Shown here piece by piece: positions 37,533-46,735 of a stretch of DNA of 64,000 bases. The notes under the pieces were generated by a model. The model was not told the origin of the DNA. It saw only the letters and a program-made list of their open reading frames with translations, and did no database searches. Numbering within the stretch: position 1 is the first letter of the stretch; each line of letters begins with the position of its first letter. The translations under genes and the position numbers were made by a program. Source of the DNA: Aquella oligotrophica (GTDB lineage: Bacteria > Pseudomonadota > Gammaproteobacteria > Burkholderiales > UBA11063); contig NZ_CP024847.1 of the NCBI RefSeq assembly GCF_002892535.1, forward strand, positions 2,418,001 through 2,482,000, in the 5' to 3' direction.

Positions 37533-38990
37533 ATGTTTACAGGATGGAGAAACCACCCGAGAAGTCTGAAACGGCTTTTCTTTACCGAAATGTGGGAACG
37601 CTTTAGCTTCTACGGCTTAAATGCGGTCTTAGTACTATTTCTTACTAAAGCGGCGCATATACCAGAAGATTTAGCTTTAATCATATTCGGTAGTTATGTA
37701 ACATATGTTTATCTCTCGACTACAATTGCTGGATTTCTTGCCGATCGACTTTACGGTTATGCAAAGGTTGCATTCATTGGCGGTATATTCATCCTGATTG
37801 GGCACCTGACGATGGCTTTATCAAATTTTAGTTTCTCGTTATTCTATTTCGGTCTTGGTTGTATCGCTACAGGAACTGGACTACTAAAACCAAATGTCTC
37901 GGTCATGGTTGGTAAATTATATTCCGACGAACATGAAGATATGCGCGTTCAGGGATTTAATATTTATTATATGGGAATTAATATCGGTGCGGTGATTGCC
38001 CCAACTGCGGTTGGTTTTGTTGCCGAAAAAGTTGCTTGGCATGCAGGATTTGGGCTAGCGGCAATCGGGATGGCACTTGGCTTATATATTTTTAAACGCG
38101 GAGAAAAAGAATTCCCTGCTAATTGTAAGGTTGCCAATAATGAACTAATTAACTCTCGCTTTGCTGGAATAAAGCTAAATATTTGGGTTTATGTGATGCT
38201 TTTGGCTTTAGCCGCAATCTTTGCTACACTATTAGCTAATCCAATTCAATCAACGGTAGTTTCAGGAATCTGTCTCCTAATCCTTGGTGGTTACATAATC
38301 TCATTATGGCGCAAACTAACTATTGAAGAACGCAGTAAAGTTTGGATTATTCTGGTATTATCGATATTCTCAGTTAGTTATTGGACATTATCTAACCAGA
38401 CTATTGCGAGCCTGCCAATTTTTATCGATCGAGTAGTTGATTTAAATTATTTTGGCGTTACAATTCCCGCTTCAAGTATCTCAAGCTTCTACTCTCTGAT
38501 TTTGATCATTTTAGCACCAATAATTGCTTGGTTCTGGAATTTTACGAAACAAATCAAACATGAGCCAGGCTATGCGGGTAAATTTGCGCTTGGTTTATTT
38601 GTCGCAACTCTAGCATTTGTATTCATAATATTTGGGATTATGCAGGCTGAACATTCGGGTAAAATGAGTCTCGTTTGGATACTAGTTTGCTATACCCTAC
38701 TTGGCTTTGGCGAATTATGTATTTCACCAAATGGTCTTGCGCTAGTAACAAAATATGCGCCGCAAAATCTATCTGGTATCATGATGGGATTATGGTGGAT
38801 GATTAATGCCTTTGCTGGTTTGACCGCAGGATTAATTGCCCAATTAATTGGTTTTCAGTCGGCGGATAAACTTCCAGTTGCCGAACAATTAAATATTTAT
38901 CAAAATGGATTTATTAAGGTAACCATTCTTGGCATAATAATCACCGCAATATTGTTTATAATTCGTAATAAAATTGATGAAAGAAGCTAA
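37533..38990 (+). CDS. POT-family proton-coupled oligopeptide transporter
   Basis: The 485-residue membrane protein has the PTR/POT signature near its start (FFTEMWERFSFYGL, the ExxERFxxY motif) and a second block with GCIATGTGLLKPNVSVMVG. About 14 hydrophobic segments follow, which fits bacterial Dtp-type transporters. It imports di- and tripeptides with protons. GAGGGAAG precedes the ATG. The next gene starts one base after its stop, so the transporter is co-expressed with a glycosylasparaginase. Confidence 0.93.
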   Translation: MFTGWRNHPRSLKRLFFTEMWERFSFYGLNAVLVLFLTKAAHIPEDLALIIFGSYVTYVYLSTTIAGFLADRLYGYAKVAFIGGIFILIGHLTMALSNFSFSLFYFGLGCIATGTGLLKPNVSVMVGKLYSDEHEDMRVQGFNIYYMGINIGAVIAPTAVGFVAEKVAWHAGFGLAAIGMALGLYIFKRGEKEFPANCKVANNELINSRFAGIKLNIWVYVMLLALAAIFATLLANPIQSTVVSGICLLILGGYIISLWRKLTIEERSKVWIILVLSIFSVSYWTLSNQTIASLPIFIDRVVDLNYFGVTIPASSISSFYSLILIILAPIIAWFWNFTKQIKHEPGYAGKFALGLFVATLAFVFIIFGIMQAEHSGKMSLVWILVCYTLLGFGELCISPNGLALVTKYAPQNLSGIMMGLWWMINAFAGLTAGLIAQLIGFQSADKLPVAEQLNIYQNGFIKVTILGIIITAILFIIRNKIDERS

Positions 38991-38991
38991 G

Positions 38992-39915
38992 ATGTTATTA
39001 ATCGCAAATTATGAAGGAAGATCCGGGACTAACCGTGCAGCTGAAATCCTTGCTAGCAAGGAAAATGGATTACGCGCAATAATCGAAGGAATAAAAATTG
39101 TCGAGGCCAATCTGGATATTCATACTGTTGGCATGAGTTCATGGCCAAATATTCTTGGCGAACTACAGCTTGATGCAGCTGTAATGGATGGCACAACTAG
39201 GCGAACTGGTGCGGTAGGTGCATTACGAAATTTCAAACACCCAGTTGAAGTGGCTTATCGGATCATGACCGATATTGACCATGAAATATTAGTTGGTGAA
39301 GGTGCAGAACGCTTTGCCCGTGAAATTGGTGCCGAAATCGCCAAAAATGAAACCGAACTCTCGATAAATACTTGGCACAAACATCTTAATGACGTATTAA
39401 CCGAAGAACAGAAAGCTAAGTTTCCAGATGTAAGACTTCTTGACATCAAAAATAAAGCAGTTGACCCAGAAAAGCTCTTTGATACCACTGTTTATCTCAG
39501 TATTGATCATGAAGCACGGATTTCTTCGGCAACTAGTACCTCTGGCTGGGCATGGAAATATCCGGGGCGGCTTGGTGATAGCCCGATTATCGGTGCTGGC
39601 AGTTATGCAGATAGTCGCTATGGTGCATGCGCCTGTACCCACACTGGAGAAATGAGTATTCGCGCGGGTACAGCCCGTAGTGTTGTACTTTACATGAAAA
39701 TGGGTTTAAGTGTAGCTGATGCAGTCTATGAAGCAGCCCGCGATCTTGCTGATCTTAAAACCGGGTACTTAGATGAAGTTACTATTCATGCAGTAGATAA
39801 ATCAGGCAACCATAAGGTGATTGGATTAAATTCAAGTGAAGAAATCCGCTATGTTATCTGGCAGCCAGGAATGGAACAACCAGAAATTAAAGTTGCAGAA
39901 ATCGTTCGCCTCTAA
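38992..39915 (+). CDS. N4-(beta-N-acetylglucosaminyl)-L-asparaginase (glycosylasparaginase)
   Basis: The Ntn-hydrolase cleaves the GlcNAc-Asn bond or related beta-aspartyl amides. The N-terminal half has SSWPN..GE.QLDAAVMDG and GAVGALRNFKHPVEVAYRIM, both typical of the family. The self-cleavage site is probably FD-TT, with Thr165 as candidate nucleophile, and the beta-chain has STSGWAWKYPGR, GDSPIIGAGSYAD and ACTHTGE. TTG 38974 and ATG 38977 are alternative starts that overlap the transporter; ATG 38992 (307 residues) has GAAAGAAG upstream. With the peptide transporter it may use imported glycoasparagine or isoaspartyl peptides. No signal peptide is seen, so the enzyme is cytoplasmic. Confidence 0.88.
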   Translation: MLLIANYEGRSGTNRAAEILASKENGLRAIIEGIKIVEANLDIHTVGMSSWPNILGELQLDAAVMDGTTRRTGAVGALRNFKHPVEVAYRIMTDIDHEILVGEGAERFAREIGAEIAKNETELSINTWHKHLNDVLTEEQKAKFPDVRLLDIKNKAVDPEKLFDTTVYLSIDHEARISSATSTSGWAWKYPGRLGDSPIIGAGSYADSRYGACACTHTGEMSIRAGTARSVVLYMKMGLSVADAVYEAARDLADLKTGYLDEVTIHAVDKSGNHKVIGLNSSEEIRYVIWQPGMEQPEIKVAEIVRL

Positions 39916-39940
39916 TATTTAGTGGTTATACTCAATCAGC

Positions 39941-40013
39941 GAAGAAGCGTGGTAGGCGTGCAACACAGCTTACAAGTAGAAAGTAAGGAGCAGTGCAACG
40001 ACTCAGAACCTTC
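39941..40013. repeat. Possible degenerate third copy of the long palindrome
   Basis: The layout GAAG...TAGGCG.GCAA...CTTAC-loop-GTAAG...GCAGTGCAAC...CTTC resembles the elements at 22428 and 46736, but the inner arms pair only partly. CTTAC and GTAAG form the central hairpin. Confidence 0.4.
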
Positions 40014-40047
40014 ACGGCATTAGTATATATAAATATATTAGCAAAAC

Positions 40048-40091
40048 TCCACTAAAGTGGACTTGGTGTTAATTTGTGATATAGCTATAAT
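40048..40091 (+). promoter_or_regulatory. Promoter of small RNA candidate 1, with an upstream dyad
   Basis: TTGGTG (40063-40068), a 17-base spacer and a perfect TATAAT (40086-40091). A perfect dyad TCCACT-AA-AGTGGA (40048-40061) ends one base before the -35 and could be an operator. Confidence 0.65.
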
Positions 40092-40098
40092 ATCGCTA

Positions 40099-40171
40099 GG
40101 TGGAGAGAGATATGACTCTGCCTGTAATTCCCTCCACATTTGACCGCTGATTTTTCAGCGGTATTTTTTTT
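40099..40171 (+). ncRNA. Small RNA candidate 1 (sibling of 40209-40290)
   Basis: No ORF is present. A strong promoter ends at 40091. The transcript of about 73 bases would form a stem GTGGAG/CTCCAC (40100-40105 with 40132-40137), with CTCTGCCTG (40116-40124) unpaired or in a small loop. It ends in the terminator ACCGCTGA/TCAGCGGT followed by eight Ts. The 5' part (CTAGGTG, ATATGA, TCTGCCTG) recurs in the opposite-strand candidate at 40209-40290. I do not recognise a named RNA family; target unknown. Confidence 0.6.
40143..40171 (+). terminator. Terminator of small RNA candidate 1
   Basis: ACCGCTGA (40143-40150) pairs with TCAGCGGT (40155-40162) across TTTT, followed by A and eight Ts. Confidence 0.9.
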
Positions 40172-40208
40172 GCTTTTAATAAGATAGTGTCCTAATTATG
40201 TTATCTAT

Positions 40209-40290
40209 AAAAAAAATGGCATGATACTTATTAAATACCATGCCAACGGTTCTAGTAATATGCAGGCAGAACTCATATTACATCACCTAG
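40209..40290 (-). ncRNA. Small RNA candidate 2 (convergent sibling)
   Basis: Read on the minus strand, CTAGGTG (from 40290) is followed by a perfect 8-bp hairpin, GTAATATG/CATATTAC (40281-40274 with 40262-40255), whose loop AGTTCTGCCTG contains the TCTGCCTG found in candidate 1. A terminator, TGGCATG/CATGCCA plus eight Us (A-run 40209-40216), ends it. The 5' end is unsure: a TATAAT on the minus strand near 40350 would give a longer transcript of about 130 bases. Confidence 0.55.
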
Positions 40291-40470
40291 AGGAAGACTA
40301 TTTTTAATTGATAAGCTCTCTTTACATCAATTCATAAAACCAGATTATACTTATTAATAGAATAATAGAAAAGTTGCAAACGCAGATAATTAATTATCCG
40401 TTTTTGCAAACTCTGATCCTTTAGCTATTCCTTCCAGTTATTAAGTAATTGTAAAACTTTCAAAGACAAG

Positions 40471-40515
40471 AATAGATGGTAAAATATCTTTATCAAAGTT
40501 ATCTTACCATCTATT
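40471..40515. other. 12-bp inverted repeat upstream of LysR gene 40613
   Basis: AATAGATGGTAA (40471-40482) and TTACCATCTATT (40504-40515) are perfect inverted copies with a 21-base centre, ending 97 bases before the LysR start. The arms contain ATAGAT/ATCTAT as in the palindrome promoters G-J. It may be an autoregulatory site or a hairpin. Confidence 0.5.
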
Positions 40516-40612
40516 TTATCCAGCTTTAATAAATCCTCAATGTATAAACATAAATATTTATTAGCATGATAAAATTTATGCAGAAAACTTTACTATAAAA
40601 TAAGGGTAGCAA

Positions 40613-41521
40613 ATGTTTGATGACTTATTTTTGTTTATAAAGACTGCTGGATTTGGCAGTTTTACTAAAGCATCTAAAGAGTTAGGACTTTACCAATCGA
40701 CACTCAGTCGGCGTATAATTAACCTAGAAAGAACTCTAGGAGTAAAACTAATAAATAGAAATGCCAGTCACTTCGAATTAACCACTCAGGGAAGAAAATT
40801 TTTTGAATTACTAAAGGATGATGAGGCAGTTTTACAAAATAAAATCCATGAAGCACTCGATAAAGACGAAATCGTATTTGGGGAAGTTAAAATTATGCTA
40901 CCTCATTCATTACCATTAAATATTATTACCCCTCGCTTACCAGAGTTTATCAAGAAGCACCCTAGACTCAAGCTACGAATTTATTATCAAAATCATGAAA
41001 TTAATCTTCAAAAAAACCTAATTGATCTGGCACTAGTATACGGACTTCCAGAACAGCAAGCACAAAAGGTAAAATTAATTCATAAGGCTGAAAGAGTTGC
41101 CTTTTGCACACCAAAATATATTGCACAATATGGTATGTTAAATAATCTGGAAGATATTAACCAACATAAAGTGTTGCCTGTCCTTTTAGACCATGGAGAA
41201 CTTATTAACCGTATCAACCTGATAAATAATAAAACCGGAAGAATAGAATCTGCAAAAATTGATTATAATATTGCGACAAATAGCTTTACACATGCACTAA
41301 AACTAGTTGATACAGGTGAATATATTGCCAGCTCATTTTATTCTGTCATGGCAAATGATATCCGGAATGGTAAATATGTGAGAGTTCTTGTTGATTATAG
41401 TTTTGAAGTTGGCAATTTTTATCTGATAAAACGGCTTGAAGATGACTATAAGATAAATATAGTTGCTGATTTTATTGAAGAATGTTTTAGAGAATATAAT
41501 TGTAGTAATATAGCTCCGTAA
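40613..41521 (+). CDS. LysR-family transcriptional regulator
   Basis: The 302-residue product has an N-terminal LysR HTH (FTKASKELGLYQSTLSRRIINLERTLGVKL) and an effector-binding domain. It is a paralog of the product at 18808. AAGGGT precedes ATG. Its stop codon lies one base from the end of the convergent aldehyde dehydrogenase gene, with no terminator between. Target genes unknown; the palindrome regulon at 26.9-37.4 kb is a candidate because its arms resemble the inverted repeat upstream of this gene. Confidence 0.9.
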   Translation: MFDDLFLFIKTAGFGSFTKASKELGLYQSTLSRRIINLERTLGVKLINRNASHFELTTQGRKFFELLKDDEAVLQNKIHEALDKDEIVFGEVKIMLPHSLPLNIITPRLPEFIKKHPRLKLRIYYQNHEINLQKNLIDLALVYGLPEQQAQKVKLIHKAERVAFCTPKYIAQYGMLNNLEDINQHKVLPVLLDHGELINRINLINNKTGRIESAKIDYNIATNSFTHALKLVDTGEYIASSFYSVMANDIRNGKYVRVLVDYSFEVGNFYLIKRLEDDYKINIVADFIEECFREYNCSNIAP

Positions 41522-41522
41522 A

Positions 41523-42887
41523 CTAAGTAAATAGCTTGAGTAATTTTAGCTTGAGTTTGTCATATGGTGGATACTTCACTGAAAAATCGGGAAAATTACT
41601 GCTTCTAACTAATGCTTTTGGATGACTAAAAACATCAAAACTAAATTTACCATGATAATGTCCATTTCCGCTATACATTACTCCACCAAAAGGTAAATTA
41701 TGATTGACGAAATGGTAGAGACAATTATTAATACCGATAGCGCCACTTTCAAGCTGATGAATAATTTTTTCCCTAAACTTCCTATCATTACTAAATAAAT
41801 AAACTGCTAATGGATAGCGGTTAATATTTAGTATCTCAATCAGCTCATTATAACTAGCATATTTTACTAATGGTAATATTGGTCCAAAGATTTCTTCATG
41901 CATGAGTGCCGAATCAAAATCCGGATTTTCAATAATGGTTAAACCTATTTGTAAATTCTCTTCATCAATAGCTCCACCAAAAATTATCTTCCCATGCTGC
42001 AAATATGAAATTAGCCGTTCAAATTGGCGTTTATTGATTATCTTCCCAGCATGATTAAAGTCATCCGCTCCTAACTCTTTTGCCGCATTAATCAATTCTT
42101 GTACAAAATCGGCATATATACTCGCCTCAATCAGCACATAATCAGGAGCAATACAGGTCTGTCCACAGTTAAATAACTTGCCCCAAATAAGCCTCTTTGC
42201 TGCAACTTTTAGATTTGCACTTTTATCAATGATTGCTGGCGATTTACCACCCAATTCAAGTGTATAAGGAATCAGACGCTTAGCACATAAGCTGGCAATT
42301 TGTTGCCCAACAACTATCGAACCAGTAAAAAACACATGGTTAAAACTACCCCGTGTTATCAGCTCTGGAACTACCACCACACCATCACCTTCAGCAATTG
42401 AGATATAATTTTCGGCAAAAAATTCACTAATCATAGCGCTAATGACTTTAGTCGTATTACTACTTATCTCAGATGGTTTTAGAGTAATACAGTTTCCTGC
42501 TGCAATCGCGCCGATTAATGGAGAAATTAACAATTGAAAAGGATAATTCCATGGTGCAATGATAAGAACCAAGCCCAAAGGAACTCTAAGGATAGAGCTT
42601 CGAGAATAGAAAATTGTTAGCGGTGAGGGAACTCTTTTTTCTTTCACCCATTTATGTAAGTTCTTATATACAAAGTCAATTTCTTTATATACTAATCCAA
42701 TTTCGCTACTATACGCCTCAAATTCTGATTTACCTAAATCTTTGTATAATGCATCAAGGATCGCTGTTTCATATTTCTCGACTGCCGCTTTTAATTGCAT
42801 GAGCTGTTTTTTTCGAAAATTCAGATCATGGGTTATCCCACTATCAAAAAACTCTCTTTGCTCAATAATTTTTAGTGCATAATCCAT
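41523..42887 (-). CDS. Aldehyde dehydrogenase, class 3-like
   Basis: The 454-residue enzyme oxidises aldehydes to acids with NAD(P). It shows APWNYPFQLLISPLIGAIAAGN, the Glu motif LELGGKSP and the catalytic Cys in FNCGQTCIAPDY. The length and the ending with PPYDKLKLKLLKLF resemble ALDH3-type enzymes such as coniferyl or fatty aldehyde dehydrogenases. GAGG precedes ATG. It lies 26 bases after the HAD gene on the same strand and is probably co-transcribed. Substrate not determinable from sequence. Confidence 0.9.
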   Translation of the reverse strand: MDYALKIIEQREFFDSGITHDLNFRKKQLMQLKAAVEKYETAILDALYKDLGKSEFEAYSSEIGLVYKEIDFVYKNLHKWVKEKRVPSPLTIFYSRSSILRVPLGLVLIIAPWNYPFQLLISPLIGAIAAGNCITLKPSEISSNTTKVISAMISEFFAENYISIAEGDGVVVVPELITRGSFNHVFFTGSIVVGQQIASLCAKRLIPYTLELGGKSPAIIDKSANLKVAAKRLIWGKLFNCGQTCIAPDYVLIEASIYADFVQELINAAKELGADDFNHAGKIINKRQFERLISYLQHGKIIFGGAIDEENLQIGLTIIENPDFDSALMHEEIFGPILPLVKYASYNELIEILNINRYPLAVYLFSNDRKFREKIIHQLESGAIGINNCLYHFVNHNLPFGGVMYSGNGHYHGKFSFDVFSHPKALVRSSNFPDFSVKYPPYDKLKLKLLKLFT

Positions 42888-42913
42888 TCAAGAGCCTCAG
42901 CTAACAAGATAAA

Positions 42914-43621
42914 TTAAAGTAAGCTCGATAAATCGGCAACCGTATCAAGATTAAAGTGAATTTGCAAATCGTGGTTTTCTACAGCTAGTTTTTTCCGGTT
43001 TATGAAAGCAAAGTCAATACCCGCATTTTTGGCACCATAACCATCACTAGCTAATGAGTCACCAACATATAATATCTGAGCTACATCTTGATCTTTAAGA
43101 TTCATTTGTGCAAAGGCAATTTCAAATATTTCTCGCCCCGGCTTTGCAACCCCAACCTCGTCAGAAACAACAAAACACTCAAACCATTGATGTAGCAAAT
43201 TAGTCTTATATTTCAGATATTGTACTGAGGTAAGCCCATTAGTAATTATTCCTAAACGATAACCTTTCCCGGCTAAAAGATCGATAACCTTTTCTACACC
43301 ATCAATCCAGTCAGTATTTACACCAAGATAATTCTCAAAAGAGTGCGCAACTATTTCGTGATTCAGATCAGTTTTTAACGTCGCATGAAGATCAATAAAC
43401 CTGCGATATCTGACATCTCTCGGCAAGATAGAACCATGACCGCTTCCTACCTGTTCCCATAAATTATTATTTATTGTCTGATAGGTCTTTAAAAAATTCT
43501 CAAACTCATAGTTAGAATAATATTCTTGATGAATGTAGCGAAGAGTCTTTTTCTCTGCACTGACAAAATCAAGAAGCGTATCATCTAGGTCAAATAATAT
43601 CGTAGTATATTTCTTCATCAT
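42914..43621 (-). CDS. HAD-superfamily phosphatase, YjjG-like
   Basis: The 235-residue product has the HAD motifs in order: DLDDTLLDF near residue 11 (nucleophile Asp), TNG near 125, Lys in VAKPGREIF near 166 and GDSLASD near 196. The combination ITNGLTSVQ and SDEVGVAKP is typical of YjjG, a nucleotidase active on non-canonical pyrimidine monophosphates. It is followed by the aldehyde dehydrogenase. No clear promoter is visible between it and the rplQ terminator. Confidence 0.88.
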   Translation of the reverse strand: MMKKYTTILFDLDDTLLDFVSAEKKTLRYIHQEYYSNYEFENFLKTYQTINNNLWEQVGSGHGSILPRDVRYRRFIDLHATLKTDLNHEIVAHSFENYLGVNTDWIDGVEKVIDLLAGKGYRLGIITNGLTSVQYLKYKTNLLHQWFECFVVSDEVGVAKPGREIFEIAFAQMNLKDQDVAQILYVGDSLASDGYGAKNAGIDFAFINRKKLAVENHDLQIHFNLDTVADLSSLL

Positions 43622-43633
43622 TTCATCATCTCC

Positions 43634-43668
43634 AAAAATAAAAAGCTAACCAAATGGTTAGCTTTTTA
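43634..43668 (-). terminator. Terminator of the rplN-rplQ operon
   Basis: AAAAGCTAACC and GGTTAGCTTTT form the stem around AAAT, followed on the minus strand by a T-rich run. It sits directly after the rplQ stop. Confidence 0.9.
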
Positions 43669-44064
43669 TTATGCATCAGAATTATCTTCAACTGCCGAAG
43701 TATCTTCCGGACGGTCAACCAGCTCCATAAAAGCACGCGGAGCATTATCACCAGGACGGAAACCGTATTTAAGAACACGAGTATAACCACCTGGACGGGT
43801 AGCATAGCGTGGTCCCAATACATCAAACAATTTAACCACAGTATCACGATCACGGATACGGTCAAATGCAAGACGACGGTTAGCAAGTGAAGGATTTTTA
43901 GCCAAAGTAATTAATGGCTCAACAACTTTACGTAACTCTTTAGCTTTTGGCAAAGTAGTTACAATAGCTTCGTGTGTCAACAAAGCAACTGCCATGTTTT
44001 TAAACATAGCTTTGCGGTGCGCTGACGTACGATTTAATTTACGATGTCCACAACGATGTCTCAT
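43669..44064 (-). CDS. rplQ: 50S ribosomal protein L17
   Basis: The 131-residue product starts [24 protein letters not shown] and has the L17 core ([21 protein letters not shown]), with a short acidic tail beyond the usual end. It is the last gene of the alpha-operon part, after rpoA. Confidence 0.97.
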   Translation of the reverse strand: MRHRCGHRKLNRTSAHRKAMFKNMAVALLTHEAIVTTLPKAKELRKVVEPLITLAKNPSLANRRLAFDRIRDRDTVVKLFDVLGPRYATRPGGYTRVLKYGFRPGDNAPRAFMELVDRPEDTSAVEDNSDA

Positions 44065-44083
44065 CTTTACATCCCTTATTTAA

Positions 44084-45100
44084 TTATTTCTTTTTCTTGA
44101 TTGACGCAGGTGGCCAATTATCAAGAGGCATACCTAATCTTAAACCACGAACTTCCAATAATTCTTTAATTTCAGTAAGTGATTTTTTACCTAGATTTGG
44201 TGTTTTCAACAGTTCATTTTCGCTTTTTTGCACTAGATCACCAATATAGTTGATATCAAGATGTTTCAGACAATTCGCACTACGAACTGTCAGTTCAAGG
44301 TTATCAACCAACTCAAGGAATACCGGATCAACTTCAGGCTCTTCCTTAACTTTAGCAGCAAGTCTGCTACTTGGTGTCTCGGTATTTGGCATATGCTCAA
44401 GACCAGCAAAAACTAGCATTTGTTCAATCAGGATTTTAGATGCTGAACGTACAGCATCTTCTGGAGTAATAACACCATTCGTTTCTACTTCCAGAACCAG
44501 TTTATCCAAATCAGTTTTTTGCTCAACCCGAGCATTATCAACAGTAAAAGCCACACGTACTACAGGAGAGAAGGTTGCATCAAGCAAAATCCAACCTGTA
44601 GCCAAAGTATCAGTCTCCTGACGTCTGGAGCTAGCTGTCTGATAACCACGACCAGTTTCAATCTTGATTTCCATATCAATGGAACCAGTTTTCGCCAGTG
44701 TACAAATTACATGCTCTGGATTCATTAATTCCAGATCATGCGTAAGCTCGATATCTTTACCAGTAACTACTCCTGGCTCATTTTTTTGCAGTTTAACAAT
44801 TATGCTGTCTTTATTATGCAGTTTAAAGATTAAACCTTTAAGATTTAGTAATATATCAACTACATCTTCCATCACACCATTTAAAACGGCATATTCGTGG
44901 CTTACACCAGCAATTTTTACTTCAGTAACTGCTGTACCAACCATTGATGACAGCAAAATACGGCGTAAAGAATTACCTATTGTATGCCCAAAACCACGCT
45001 CAAATGGCTCCATTACAATTTTACAATTATTGGCATCTACACCAAGTGGTGTAATTGTAATTGATTTTGGCTTTAACAATTGTTTGCTAGAAGCTTGCAT
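44084..45100 (-). CDS. rpoA: RNA polymerase alpha subunit
   Basis: The 338-residue subunit has the N-terminal dimerisation domain ([21 protein letters not shown]) and the C-terminal activator- and UP-element-binding domain ([22 protein letters not shown]). Gene order rpsM-rpsK-rpsD-rpoA-rplQ is standard. Confidence 0.99.
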   Translation of the reverse strand: MQASSKQLLKPKSITITPLGVDANNCKIVMEPFERGFGHTIGNSLRRILLSSMVGTAVTEVKIAGVSHEYAVLNGVMEDVVDILLNLKGLIFKLHNKDSIIVKLQKNEPGVVTGKDIELTHDLELMNPEHVICTLAKTGSIDMEIKIETGRGYQTASSRRQETDTLATGWILLDATFSPVVRVAFTVDNARVEQKTDLDKLVLEVETNGVITPEDAVRSASKILIEQMLVFAGLEHMPNTETPSSRLAAKVKEEPEVDPVFLELVDNLELTVRSANCLKHLDINYIGDLVQKSENELLKTPNLGKKSLTEIKELLEVRGLRLGMPLDNWPPASIKKKK

Positions 45101-45133
45101 ATAATTTATTCCTCCTAAGCATAGCTTAGTTGA

Positions 45134-45754
45134 TTATTTAGAATAGAACTCAACAACTAATTGTTCGTTGATATCGCTAGATAAATCTGTACGCTCAGGA
45201 ACAGCTTTAAATGTACCAACCAATTTTTTGGCATCAACTTCAACCCAAGCCGGGAAACCAGACTGTTCTGCTAAAGAAACAGCTTCCTGAACACGTACTT
45301 GTTTTTTAGCTTTTTCAGAAAGAGACACAATATCACCAGCTTTAATCTGGAATGAAGGAATATTAACTGCCTGACCATTAACTGTAATCGATTTATGCGA
45401 AACAAGTTGACGAGCTTCTGCACGAGTTGAACCAAAACCCATACGATAAACAACGTTATCCAAACGGGATTCTAATAATTTTAATAGGTTCTCACCAGTA
45501 GAACCCTTGCGGCGTGTAGCTTCAGCAAAATATTTTCTGAATTGACGCTCTAACACACCATAAATACGGCGAATTTTTTGCTTTTCACGCAATTGAACAC
45601 CGTAGTCTGATAATTTACCAGATTTCGCACCATGCTGACCAGGTGCACTAGCTAATTTACATTTTGCATCCGCACTTTTGCGGGTACTTACCAATGAAAG
45701 ATCTAACCCTTCGCGACGCATTAATTTGCATCTAGGTCCTGTATATCTTGCCAT
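45134..45754 (-). CDS. rpsD: 30S ribosomal protein S4
   Basis: The 206-residue primary 16S-binding protein has [19 protein letters not shown] at its start and the S4 domain ([21 protein letters not shown]). In other bacteria S4 is the repressor of the alpha operon. It has a single Cys near the start, so it is the zinc-free form. Confidence 0.98.
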   Translation of the reverse strand: MARYTGPRCKLMRREGLDLSLVSTRKSADAKCKLASAPGQHGAKSGKLSDYGVQLREKQKIRRIYGVLERQFRKYFAEATRRKGSTGENLLKLLESRLDNVVYRMGFGSTRAEARQLVSHKSITVNGQAVNIPSFQIKAGDIVSLSEKAKKQVRVQEAVSLAEQSGFPAWVEVDAKKLVGTFKAVPERTDLSSDINEQLVVEFYSK

Positions 45755-45773
45755 GTGAATCTACTCCTTAAAT

Positions 45774-46166
45774 TTATACTCTACGTCTTTTTGGTGGACG
45801 GCAACCATTGTGCGGCAATGGGGTAATATCACTAATTGATGTAATTTTTATACCCAAAGCATTTAAAGCACGAATAGAAGATTCACGGCCTGGACCAGGT
45901 CCCTGCACTCTAACATCCAATGATTTAATACCATATTCTTGGGCAACTTTACCAGCTTTTTCTGCAGCTACCTGTGCTGCAAACGGAGTACTTTTACGTG
46001 AACCTTTAAAACCAGCACCGCCAGAAGTAGCCCAAGATAATGCATTTCCTTGACGATCTGTGATGGTTATGATGGTATTGTTAAAAGAAGCATGGACGTG
46101 AGCGATACCTTCGCTAACCTGCTTTTTAACTTTCTTACGTACTCGCGCTGTGTTTGCTTTACTCAT
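45774..46166 (-). CDS. rpsK: 30S ribosomal protein S11
   Basis: The 130-residue product has the S11 core ([34 protein letters not shown]) and the ending [11 protein letters not shown]. It sits between rpsM and rpsD. Confidence 0.98.
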   Translation of the reverse strand: MSKANTARVRKKVKKQVSEGIAHVHASFNNTIITITDRQGNALSWATSGGAGFKGSRKSTPFAAQVAAEKAGKVAQEYGIKSLDVRVQGPGPGRESSIRALNALGIKITSISDITPLPHNGCRPPKRRRV

Positions 46167-46185
46167 ACAAAAAATCCTTTAAATC

Positions 46186-46551
46186 TTATTTTTTCTTACC
46201 ACTAACTAATTTTCTAGGACCTTTACGGGTACGTGCATTAGTTTTAGTACGCTGACCGCGCACTGGTAATCCTTTGGCATGACGATGCCCACGGTAACAC
46301 TTTAGGTCAACCAAACGTTTAATGCTCATCGAAACTTCACGGCGCAAATCACCTTCTACAGTGTATTTGGCAACTTCGTTACGAATAGCTTCCATTGCTT
46401 CTGGTGCTAATTCACGAACTTTAGTTTGTGGACTAACTTGTGACGCATCACAAATCCATTGGGCACGAGAAGGACCGATACCGTAAATATGCTGTAAACC
46501 GATAACGATATGAGCATTATCAGGAACGTTTACACCAGCTATACGAGCCAT
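46186..46551 (-). CDS. rpsM: 30S ribosomal protein S13
   Basis: An in-frame ATG at 46566 adds five residues, but the family start [11 protein letters not shown] lies at 46551 with AAGGAA upstream. The 121-residue protein has [32 protein letters not shown]-type sequence and [14 protein letters not shown]. Confidence 0.97.
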   Translation of the reverse strand: MARIAGVNVPDNAHIVIGLQHIYGIGPSRAQWICDASQVSPQTKVRELAPEAMEAIRNEVAKYTVEGDLRREVSMSIKRLVDLKCYRGHRHAKGLPVRGQRTKTNARTRKGPRKLVSGKKK

Positions 46552-46581
46552 TCTAATTCCTTTCAAATCAATATAAAAAAA

Positions 46582-46695
46582 TTAACCTTGTCTTTGTTTA
46601 TGTCTTGCTTCTTTACAAATTACACGTACAACACCGTTGCGACGAATAATTTTGCAGTTGCGACATATTTTTTTCACTGAAGGCTGAACTCTCAT
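46582..46695 (-). CDS. rpmJ: 50S ribosomal protein L36
   Basis: The 37-residue protein reads [20 protein letters not shown] and then [17 protein letters not shown]. The four zinc ligands are present (Cys11, Cys14, Cys27, His32), so this is the zinc-binding form. It lies upstream of rpsM, as usual in this cluster. Confidence 0.97.
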   Translation of the reverse strand: MRVQPSVKKICRNCKIIRRNGVVRVICKEARHKQRQG

Positions 46696-46735
46696 TTTAC
46701 ACCTCGTAAATATCTGTGTCACACAGAGTTTTATT

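Noticed and set aside
40209-40245. Hairpin at 40217-40245 as a plus-strand terminator
   Set aside because: The A-run lies on its left side, so the U-run exists only on the minus strand; it belongs to small RNA candidate 2.
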